From Gorsachius magnificus (taxonomy: Eukaryota; Chordata; Aves; Pelecaniformes; Ardeidae): a DNA stretch of 64,000 nt. The translations under genes were made by a program, and so were the position numbers. Of this stretch, positions 15,015-25,700 are shown in pieces. The notes under the pieces were generated by a model, which worked only from the letters and a program-made list of their open reading frames with translations, searched no databases and was not told the DNA's origin. Location: contig CM067083.1 of assembly GCA_034008185.1 (NCBI GenBank), positions 119,558,837 through 119,622,836 of the forward strand, in the 5' to 3' direction. Positions within the stretch are counted from its first letter, which is position 1, and each line of letters starts with the position of its first letter.

Positions 15015-17825
15015 GCCTTTGCTTCTCCCAGCCTGCATTTCCTATCTTGAGAAGGGGGATGTACCGTCCTTCCCCAGCCTCGCATGCCATCTGTGCTGAT
15101 GGTGATATGCTATCACCGAATTACTGAGGTCAGCATCACCTCTGCACTAAGCCACACCAAGATGTCGGACAGAAGCTGCCTTTAACACGTGCACTATGCT
15201 GGTTTACCAGAAAAAAAAAAAAAGTAGCTTGGATCAGTGGAAAAATACACATTTGCATTTCAGTGACAGCCTCAGCCATTGACACCCTGCAACACAAAAG
15301 GCGTCAGTGTGAAGGACTCTTTCCTTCAGCGCCTCCACATTCCCCAGGCTCAGCTCCCCTGATTTGGCAGCCTTCAAATGAAGGACAAGCCAAGGTCAGG
15401 GGAAAAAAAAAAAAGGGGGGGGGGGAAAAAAACAACATAGGCCCTGGTAAAACCTCCCGTACCACTGCCCGCTCTCCAAGTGAAAGCTCCTGCGAGGGAA
15501 CTGCTCGCCGTTTGCTCTGATGGCTCTTGCGCTGCCCAGACCCCCCTGCAGCCCCTTCCTCCCTTGCTGGAGAAGCTGGCACCTCTCCAGCCCCCAGCTC
15601 CTGGGATGGGCACTTGTGGAGGCAGTGGTTTTGTCAGGTGTGGGGGCAGCTTGCCCCAACACCAGCACCACCAGCCTCTGTCCTCCTCCACCAGTAACTT
15701 CTCACAAGCGTCATGGAGATGCTGAGCAGCCTGAGGAACGGCAAACCCACTTCAGAAGATGTTGGGAAGAAGCACGGTGATGCTCACGACCCCATCCCAC
15801 CATTCTCATATGCAGAAGCTGTCCCACCGCAAGCCCCTGGAGAGCTGGAGGGGAGTTTGCAGGATCTGGCCCCTAAAAAGCACAATGCTGGATCACCTCC
15901 TTGTGCCAGCTAGCACAAACCCATGGAAGCCTGCTGATGTTTGATCCAGCCTTGGGATTTAAAAAAACCCTCTGTGTTTATCCAAGTGCCGGGAAGGGCT
16001 GTCGGAGCTGCTTCCTGCGCCCTTTCAATCCCCGGCTCCACCCGGGAACCACCCAGCCGCAGCACGTCAGCTCTGGCAAACAAACTCAAACCTACAAACT
16101 AAAGGCAAAACCACCATTAAACATGAGGAAGCCACCATCTGCCCAACTGCATTTGCGAGCAAGAACGTGGGCGTGCTGCTGAGAGATGTAACTTCCATTT
16201 TCAGACTGAGACGATACCCAATTTATTGCGCTTAAAGCAGACCCAGCTCTTGTCTGAGACATGCATGGACTCCAGCTGTTAAAAATTTAGGAGCAGGATG
16301 CTCATCCGAGGTGTCAGCTACTGTACAACCCATCAGCGCTGCAGAATTCCAGACTTAAGACACACACGGCCTGATGTGTTTTTTAAAAAGAATGTTAAGA
16401 ATTTGATTTCCAGTACTGCAGGAGGAGAGCGGAGGTGATGGACGCTGTTATCCCACAGCATCTGTAGGGAAATCAATTCCCACCATTTCATTTAACAGCC
16501 TACAGGGTTCTAGGTTGTTTCTCTCCTGCTACAGATACTGGAGGTGCACGGATGAACGATGAAAAGTTGATTTAGGACAAAAAGAACAGGCTGACAATGT
16601 AAACTACAGAGGCTAACAGGCTGGAGTCCGAGTTTTCCTTTTCTGCTGATCCTTTGAGAAACTGGGACAAACTGGGCAGAGCAGCAGTTTAGCATCTGAG
16701 TAGTAAAACGCCCTGCACAGGGCATGACACCGCACTGTTATTTAAATTCCCCCAAAAGAGTAAAGCAGAGCAAACACAGCATTTTTACCTGCACCTGAAT
16801 TAGGCACCTTCTGAATTTCCCACGAAATAATGACATTGTTCTACATGAAAGCTGGAAAGGTGTTAAAAAAAGGTGTAAAATGTCTTTTCAATTTGTTTTT
16901 CTTACCATAAGCAAAGCACATGCTCCAAGAAAAAGGTTTTTAAGGTGTTAAAAGTGATATTTTACCAAAGGAAATTCAAGTATAAACAGTAGTTCACAGG
17001 AGAGGGGCTTCCCCACCTCTTCTGTCCCCTTTTCCTAATACCTGTTATTGCTGTCAAAGTTACTGCTCTGCTTCATACTTATGAGACTTATGAGGCTTAT
17101 GAGACTGGTAGGAATGTTAACATTTAGTTTGCATTTTAAAAACCATTTAAAAAACAGTTTCTGGTCCTGACTCGATAACCTCAGAACACCCCTCACCTGA
17201 ACACCATTCCTGTTCAGAAAAGCCAGGCCCAGATCCAGAGCAGCAGCTGAACTCCAGCCCTTTGGCAGTCACAGCTCTGCTCCCAAATCCTTGGGTAAGG
17301 GAAAGAAAGCATTTCTAGCAAAAACCACTTTGTAACTCAGTAATACCCTTGTAGCTATCAAAAAAAAAAAAAAAAAAAAAAAAGAAAGTTACATAAAAGA
17401 AGTTACATAAACAAAAAGTTCTGCGAGGTGACAGACAGAGCTTACCAGAATACTGAAAAAAATCAGAAGAAACTCTCAGAGAAACTACATCATAAAATAG
17501 CACACACATTTCTACCGCAACTTAAAGACAACTGTTTTATTTTTGCTTTTCTGCTCTTTATTTCAAAGGGGAATAAAGTTCCCAACAGCTCCAGAAGGCC
17601 TGAGGCTCCCCTCAGGTACCGATTTTTCTTCGGCTTATGTGCTAAATGCAAAAGTTGCCCCCAGGTTTGGAGCTATGGTTAGGGCAGCTCTCGCTCCAGC
17701 GCCTTCCCAGTTAGATCCTGCCCCGTAAACGATGCCTGGTTGTCAGCTGGAGCACCACACAGCGAAGATACTGAACTCAGGGGCATCAAACTTCCCTTTG
17801 TGACTTCACATGAAAATAAAGTTGG

Positions 17826-17870
<45 letters not shown>

Positions 17871-18239
17871 CCATTTTTGGCTAAAACTGCTGCAGTTCCA
17901 GAAATGCAGTACTTGGCCTGCTCGCTTACTGCTGACCCCAAACAACCCCTGCATCTTCCCCATAGAGATGTTCCTTGGTATCAAGAGAAAACCCTTCCAG
18001 AAGCAGCTCCTGCGGTTACTGCGCGCCCACCAGCTAAAGGAGGAAGCGGCAGGGCAACCTCATAGAAAAGCAGCGGCGAAGCTGCCAAATTCAGTCCTAA
18101 ACCAGCCGCTCGGCCAGGCTTAAAACCCTTTCCAGCAGCTATTATTAGAAGCCAAGCACTTAAACCCGACCGCATCCCTCTCCTGCGATCTGGCAGCCAC
18201 CTTTCGAAGCGCTTTCGCTTTACGGGATGTGAGTCCGAC
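15015..18239. other. Intergenic, no gene recognised
   Basis: It holds a purine tract at 15399-15432 (A12, G11, A7), a 24-A run at 17360-17383 and a 38-T run at 17828-17865. None of the open frames shows a known domain. Confidence 0.45.
17828..17865. repeat. Poly-T tract of 38 bases
   Basis: Uninterrupted T run on the plus strand, equal to poly-A on the minus strand. It could be the tail of a minus-strand retrocopy (see the IMP3-like copy at 18524). No canonical AATAAA is visible just upstream of it in that orientation. Confidence 0.8.
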
Positions 18240-19480
18240 AGAGCTGGGCTACGGGATGGTTTCTTGGAGCGATGGAGGCGGACGGGAGGTTTCTCCGTGG
18301 GGATGAACGGAGCCGTGGGCTGTGAAGGGGAGCTGGGAGCGGAGCCACGCGTTACTAGGAGCGGGTGCGGTTTCCCCCTCGCTCCCCTTTCGGCGGGGGG
18401 TGTTTGGCGGTGGTGCTGGGGTAAATATCTGACGGCGGCAGCGCTGTGGTTTGACGGGTGCGTGTCCATTGCCACGCGTGCCCAGCGGGGCAGCGCAGAA
18501 GAGCGGGCGGGCGGCGCGGTCCCTTAGGCGGCCAGGTCGAAGTCGTCGCGCTCCTGGTTGTAGTCGAGAACCTTCTGCCGGAGGCGGGAGGCGTCCACCC
18601 AGGTGACGAAGTCCTCCATGGCGCGGGGGACGAGGAGCGCGGGGTCGGTCACCACCTCGGGCCCCACGCGGACGTGCCCCTGCTCCACGAAGGTGACGGC
18701 GTGGCGCAGGTCCTGGGCCATCCGCAGCTTCACCAGCAGGCAGGGCAGCCGCCGGCGGCAAAAGGCGGCGGCCGAGGGCTCACCAGCCCCAGCCCGTACA
18801 GCTTCTCCAGCAGCCGGCGGCGCAGCGGGCGCGGAAGGCGGCCGGCCGGCCCCGGGGGGGGGGGCCGGCGGCCCCCCCCCGCCCCGCCCCGCCACCCCGG
18901 CGCGCCTCCCCGCGGCGCTGGGATGGCCCCGGGTGTCTGTCACGCCGCGCCGGGGCTGCCGGCGGGAGGGGAAGGCGCGGCGGGGGGGCCCCAGCCCGGC
19001 GGCCGGAGCGAGGGGCGGGGGGCGCTGCCCAGGCCCGCGGCCTAGGCTGGGGCGCGGCTGCTTCTGCCGGCGCTCGGGCCCGGCTCCGGAGGTGTCACCC
19101 CAGGTACGGGCCGGGGATCGGCGGGACCTTCCCAACAACCTCCCCCGCCCGGGCAGCCCGTCCTTTCTCAGGCATCAAACCCAGGCTTGGCCGCTCCGCT
19201 CGGGAGAACGGCGGCAGCGGGGGGGTGGCCTGCGTGACAGCCCTGTGCCGCCGTGCGCGGGCGGGACCGAGGGGCTGCGGGCGCCTCCCTCCCTCCCTGC
19301 CGCCCGTACGAGGAGCAGCGGCTCCAGGCCGTGGCCCGGCGCGGCGGGAGCTGCCTCCATGGCCGAAACCCGCCGCTCCCTGGGCTCACCCTTCCCAGTT
19401 TGGGCCCCAAAAGCGCGACTGCTGCGGCTCTGCCCCGCTGCGCCTCCACCTCCGAGTGCCACCACGCTGTCCCCAGCCAA
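18240..19480. promoter_or_regulatory. CpG island preceding PLA2G7
   Basis: Very GC-rich with dense CpG, including long G and C runs at 18853-18890. It lies directly upstream of the first recognised PLA2G7 exon and is probably its promoter region, possibly with a non-coding or N-terminal first exon inside it. The large open frames on both strands here are composition artefacts, except for the IMP3-like segment. Confidence 0.6.
18524..18838 (-). pseudogene. IMP3: IMP3-like copy, 5'-truncated and frame-broken
   Basis: The minus-strand frame ending at the TAA at 18524-18526 encodes a close match to the C-terminal half of IMP3, the U3 snoRNP protein needed for 18S rRNA processing. It runs from [19 protein letters not shown] through [17 protein letters not shown] to a terminal ERDDFDLAA. 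These segments carry the S4-type RNA-binding region. Upstream, [11 protein letters not shown] (about 18815-18783) also matches IMP3 but is in another frame, with roughly a dozen expected residues missing between. A further shift precedes it, where FRAR matches at about 18838. The N-terminal ~80 residues are absent. IMP3 has one exon in human and is not known from this locus, so a decayed retrocopy is the simplest reading. Sequence loss in a GC-rich true gene cannot be excluded. Confidence 0.65.
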
Positions 19481-19716
19481 ACGTTTCCTCCCTGCCTTTC
19501 TCTTCAGTGCACGGTGGTGTCTTGATCCTTGGGATCCGGGACACTCTTATTCCAAGGGGATTCCCCCATAGGGCCGGTTGGGTTGGTGACTCGGGATTTC
19601 AGAGTTCTGATTCTCAGAAGCAGATTCTTGTATCAGCTCAAGCTTGAGTTTCCTACTCCTGGATCTTCCAACAGGCTGGGCTATTTTCAGGGTGGGTGAT
19701 GTGGTCACACAGGCCA

Positions 19717-19752
19717 TGTCGGTCTCTCGATTTGCTTTGTGTTTTTCCCCAG
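19717..19752 (+). other. Possible alternative 5' extension of PLA2G7
   Basis: The frame of the first recognised exon stays open upstream to an ATG at 19717, adding [17 protein letters not shown], which is mildly hydrophobic. The same bases form a good polypyrimidine tract and CCCCAG acceptor, so they are more likely intron. Only transcript evidence can decide. Confidence 0.35.
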
Positions 19753-22700
19753 GTTTGTTGGTGAAAGCACCCATGGAAATGGAGAGCAGGAGCACTGAGA
19801 AGTTTTATAGGATCCCCAAAGGGAAGGGACCGCACGCGGTCGGATGTACAGACCTGATGACAGAAAATGCAGTTGAGGTAAAGTTCTTGGTTCTTCCTCC
19901 TTTGGATGTAAGCCACAATGTTAGTGAAACAGCTTGCTGGAGTTTTACAGATGAATCGAACAGAAGGCCTTGTCTGTGTGCAGGGATGCTCCACGGCTGA
20001 CACTCGCAGCTGAGCTTTCTCTCCATCCCAATGTAGGATGTATTCTGGGCACAGTTCAGGAAATATCAGGTGTCTTCAGGAACTGGTTCAATTTACCAGA
20101 TGAATGTAACCTTCAAGCCTTCCCCATGGCTACTTCCTCCCTCCTTCTAACATCCTTACCTTCCCGATTCCCCTACGCAAAGATCTGGCAGAGAAACCGT
20201 ATCCTCCTGGGACCCACGGGGTTCCTCCCATCCATGCCCCGCTCCCTTCTGCCCTGGGCTCCCGGGGAGACTCCCCACGCAGTCTCCGTGACTGTAACTG
20301 TTCTCATCACAGAGATGCCAATGGGATTTGGCAGGGTTGGGTAATGAGGGTGTGTAGTGTTTCAGCTGCAGGGTAAAGCATGAGATGTCTTCTTGAAATT
20401 TTATCTATCTGAAAAAAAACAAACCCAGGATGTCAGTTTTGCAAGAGGTTAGGACAGAGAGATGCCGCGATAAGAAGATGGGGGCAGTAAATAGCCAGCT
20501 AATGAGCACGCTTATGGGTTTCCATTTCAAATCCTCTTGCTTTTTAATTTTCCTGTGAGAATATGCCTGCGTTTACAGGGTGGTTTTACTCTTCAGGCTA
20601 GCCAGGTATAGTGGAACTTGTGATCAGTTTGTAGTGGTTATTCATGTTTTCCTTTACTCTGCTGGGCTTACTCTATGTTAGCACAAAGCAGCGATCCAGT
20701 TGTCTTTGCAGTCAGCCCCTGTGTTTTTCTAGATAAGCAATCTGTATGACTACAGTTCTCTGTCCCTTTCTGGTAGGCAGTTAGCCACCTGGGGAGGGTT
20801 GCTGGGACTATTCTGGGATCAAATTAACATCATTGCCTGTATGGATAAACGTCTGATGATTTCTTCCTTAATGGCCTTTGTGTCAGAGGTTGAGTAAGTT
20901 TGACGAGGAAATAGAAACAAGCTTCATTAAACAAGCTTTTGGTACACATTGCGTGTGAAACAGATAAATTAGCGTTCAGGAAACCAGGCTTTATTCCAAA
21001 GCACATGTTCTTTTCGGCCTTAGATTTAACTTGTTAAAACAAAAGTACAGTTGGAGCAAGACAGTGAATTTGAATAGCGTGTTGCAAATTCCCTTGCAAA
21101 TCAGGAAGTAAGAATGCAAATTACACATGGCTCCTCTGCTGGGAGATCTGCTTTAAGGTGTGCCATCAGTACATCGCTGCTGTCTGCGTAGGAAAAATAC
21201 TGGCAAGGGGGGCACGGAGGGTCTACGTGAACGTGGAAAGCTTGGGTGGTTTCCTGGAAGAGCTGGAGTGCAGAGAAGATTCAAACCGGTGGTACGAAAC
21301 AGAGGCAGATGAAACACAGGTTAAGAAAATTGTGTTTAGAAAGATGGATCACTACAGACTTGTAAACGTCTTGGTTAGGAGGGAGAACAATACGTTGCAC
21401 TCCTTTGCTGTGCAGCTGCCCAAGAGCTTTACTGACAGCCTTTTGCTGAGGTTATCCAGGAACACCACAGCCACGTTGAGACCATGCCCCTGACTTTACC
21501 CCCATCTGCTCTGCTGGACCACACTCCCACAAACTAGTCTCAGGGTAAAATTTGTCATGCTAATTCAGTGGAAAAATACAGCTGGAAGGGTGATGGGGAC
21601 ACAATCACCCCCGTTAAACTGATCAAACTGTGTCATCATACCATTGCACAGTGAGGAAAACAGAAGGAAATATCTAGCAAGATGCAGGAATAAATAGAGC
21701 AAATAGGTAGTGACTGTTTGTAATCATTAACTTAATTAAATGAAGCGTTTTGGATTAGCCATAGGCTAACTCAGAGAAGGCGATGTGTATCTCTACCTGG
21801 ATGCCACGCTACTTTAAATACATTATTCGTTGCAGGGACAAAAAGATGGTGGCATACAATTGGCATCAAAGCCTGTATAGGATAATAATTTTCTCATGAG
21901 ATTCTCTTAATTCTCTTGAACTGTCATTCTTGCGTCTGAAGCCCTTGACATAAATCTTCCTTTTTCTTTGCCATATATAAATAAATATAAATCTTTGTAA
22001 TAAATAAGAATAAAATAAAATAATTAGTAAACATTTTTTTTCTCCTAATCCCAGGGAAGCTTCTTGCGCCTGTATTATCCATCATGCGATGCCACAGATA
22101 ACGAAGAGGCGCCGTGGATTCCAGATAAAGAGTACTATCAGGGACTCTCTGACTTCCTTAATATGTACCGAATTGTAGGAGAAAGGCTTTTCCAGTACTA
22201 TGTGGGTAAGACTGGTTTTGGTTTTATTCCTTGACTAGTGCAAGGGCATGAGCTCTGTATGCAGGTGAGCAGTGTGTTGTTGCTGCAGGACTAAAAAAGC
22301 AGTTTCTCCCGAGGAAGTGTGTGTGTTTGGGAAGGGCTTGTGTAGCGATGCTCGGTGCTGAATGTGACCCAGTTCTCAGGCAGTCCCTGACTGCTGTGAA
22401 TAGGAGTGTCTGGGCAATGTGCTCTAGGAAGAGCTTGGGTAAGCTGCACCTGTGTGTCGGGATTTAAATCCCACAAGGACATGTGCAAATATACAAAGGT
22501 CAGATAGATATTAAGGTCTGAATACCAGCAGAACTCGGATGCGTGACTACCTCTGTTCTTGTAGGGTTTAAGAGGCCTCGTGCTAGGCTGTGGGTGGGAA
22601 GAGGAGGGGAAAGTATCTTCTGCCAAGTAGAAAGTATTTTCAGAGTCAGATCCTTATTTGTCTTCTGCGTTTTAAGGATGAGATGTGGTACCTTATCTTC

Positions 22701-25700
22701 AGATGACTACTCTGAAATCAGTGGTCACCAGGCTCTCGGGATCTCTCCCACAGGAACAAATGCTTTCTCTCATTTCAGTAATAATGACATACGCTCTGGT
22801 TTTTATCTAGGTTCAGTGACCTGTCCTGCAAAGTCAAATGCTGCTTTTAAGCCGGGAGAAAAATACCCACTCCTCATTTTTTCCCATGGACTTGGAGCTT
22901 TTCGGTAATTCTGCAGTTTGTTGACAAACTATTTTTGTCGTCTATGGAGACAGCCATCTCCAAGGATGGTTCTGAACAGATTTTCAGTAGAGGGGTGAGA
23001 TCCCCATGGAGTTGAAACAGATTTGAAGAACAAGCTGCTGTGTATCAGTATACCTCCACCAAAATCAACAGCAGTAAATAAAAGCAGGGTTGATGTATTT
23101 GTGTTTTCCCTTTGCATTTTAGGGGTGAGGGTATTTACCAGTCCATAAGCATGTCGTGAAGATTAGTTCATTGATTTTTGGACAGCTTTTTGAAGATGCA
23201 AGGTGTCATATGTGCTACTTCTTTAAAATCATTAGTGTTTTTCTGAATAGATAATAAAACAGTAACAAGGTTTTGTGAACAGGCTTTGGTGACTGGCATA
23301 TGAAATCCTACTGGCTTTAAACAGAAGAAATAATGAATGGGGGCTGGTACATATGTAGTGTGGTCAACATTTAAAGAGCAGTGTAATTGGAATAATTATG
23401 TACGCGCGTGTCTCACCAGAGTGTGGTTTTGATTGCAGGACAATCTATTCGGCTATTTGCATAGAGATGGCTTCCCAGGGCTTTGTAGTGGCTGCTGTGG
23501 AGCACAGGTGTGTATATTGCAGGTTTTTGAGTTCTGGTGGAAAGAAACACATTCTCACATTGAATAGAATGTTGCTTATCATAAAGAAGAACTTACGATT
23601 TTTTTAAGAAGGAAAACTAACATATCTTCTTCAGCCCTGCCCACACTTCCCATTTCTCTAGCTCAACTCTTATCTAAGCAAATGGAATTTGCTTAGATAA
23701 GCCCTTGAATGAAAAGTTCCAGGGTAGATCTCGTTCGTCATTCTTCGGGCATGCTATTTTTCTCTCTCTTATTGTTAGAACCTGGAGAATATAAAGGAGG
23801 TGGGAGTTTTGGCGGGGTTATTGCATTATTTAGAAAGTCTGCCTACACTCAGTTGTGATTGCAGCAGCACTGGTTGGTAGCTGGATCTCTTGAGATAAGT
23901 GAAATCTGGAACTTTTGCTGACTTCATCCCAAACCAAACCGAACACATCCCCAGAAATAACCTTTTATTGATGTTACAGAGATGAATCTGCTTCAGCAAC
24001 ATATTATTGTAAAAGAAAGTCCGTTTCTGAGCCACAGGAAGAGTCTACATCAAACATGGAGAAGGAGTGGATCTACTACAGAAAACTAAAAACTGGAGAG
24101 GAAGAGCGCTGTTTGCGCCATAAGCAGGTATTCATCCTAGCTCTGCGCTCTAGGAAGTGAGGCAGGAGTGGTGTGTTTAGGACTCACTAGCAGACTCTTT
24201 CCCTTTGGCCATGTCTGCAGTCTTCTACCATGACTCAGGGGATATATAAAAATGCATCAGGTCTTATGTTCTTAACATGGGAAAGCCAACAACAGCTTTC
24301 TTCAGAGCATAAACTACTTCCTCAACAAAGCTTTCTCATGCAGTTGCACTGTTGAGCTTAGTCAGCTGTTTCTCCTCTGGTTCCACTCAGCTTTCTGTTT
24401 CTTTTCCGTGTCTTCGCACTTTTGCTGCCCAGCCCAGTCTTTAGGTGACACAGAGTTGAATTCAAATGTTTGTGTGGCTTTAGGCTTGCTTCAGCTTTTG
24501 TTTACTGTTGGATAGCAAGATGAATCATGGCTGCTTTAAGGGGAGCATTTGCTTCATTGTCTTCAACACAGTTTAATGTGGTTTATAGCAATGTAAACAA
24601 TGCAGGCTTCCTGATTATAAGCAGCATCTATGCTAGATATGATATGGCCATACTGATGAGCTTCTCCAAGCACAGACTTCACCTTTAAAATATGGGAGTT
24701 GTTTTCTTCCAGCTAATGCAAACTCAGCCAGGGAGGTGTTTATCTCCCCAGGCCATACAGACAGCAGTACAAGCGTCATTTCCTGTGTGCATACAATGTC
24801 CTACTTACGAGTCTAAATACATAACATCTGAGCTTGCAAATAACCTCCAGAAGCCGTTGCCTGCAAAAACCACTAGTGGAGAAGTCACATGATAGAGATT
24901 TCTTTGAAATTCAGTGATGCACAGACATCTTGCTGGCTGCCTACATGCTGCGGTTCCCAAGGACGCTACTGTTCTTTGGTTCTTTTTGAAGCTTTTCCTA
25001 CACTGAACAATGAAAACCTTTATTTGCAACAGCTTTACTATGGTTTTCAAGAATATGTATATATAAAATGAGATGGGCTTCTTGGCTGTTTCTTATTCTG
25101 GGTTTGTCCAGTGTAAAGACCGTTTCAAAGCTCTTGTGCAGATAGGGCAAGTGATGTAATGGCATTGCTCAGCAAAGTGAGCACGAGGAGGAGCAGCAAG
25201 TCAGCCTTCCTTGTAGTTGTGTAACTTAAGCCTTTGCACATCCCAACAACCCCTTCTCCGAGTCGTATCAGGACAAAGGAGTTGAAGGTCTTTGGCTCAT
25301 GGGGGTAAATTCCTCCATGTGCACAGGATCTACGCAAGACCTTCAATTCTTTGTACCTCTGAAAGTTGGTTTTGTTGTTGGTCAGACCTCATCAGAGTTA
25401 CGTTTTACAGATCCATTCTGCAGTTCAGAATAGTCATTAGTTGTATCAGACACTTGGGAAAAAAAATCAGGCCATCTTGTGTGCAAAGGGCTGGCAAGCC
25501 TAGTAGTTGTCTGCTAATTCCTTCCACCGCTCTGCCCCAATTTCTCTTTCTCCGCAGGTGCAGCAAAGAGCGCAGGAGTGTATCAAAGCTCTCAACCTCA
25601 TTCTTAAAATCAATTCAGGAGAGGAAGTAAAGAATGTACTAAATTCAGACTTTGACTGGAATAGCCTAAAGGTGAGTGAAAGGCGGTGACTGCATTTTGT

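Noticed and set aside
18249..19571. Open frames of 170-320 codons on both strands
   Set aside because: These are Pro/Arg/Gly/Ala-rich artefacts of the CpG island. Only the minus-strand segment ending at 18524 shows real similarity, to IMP3.
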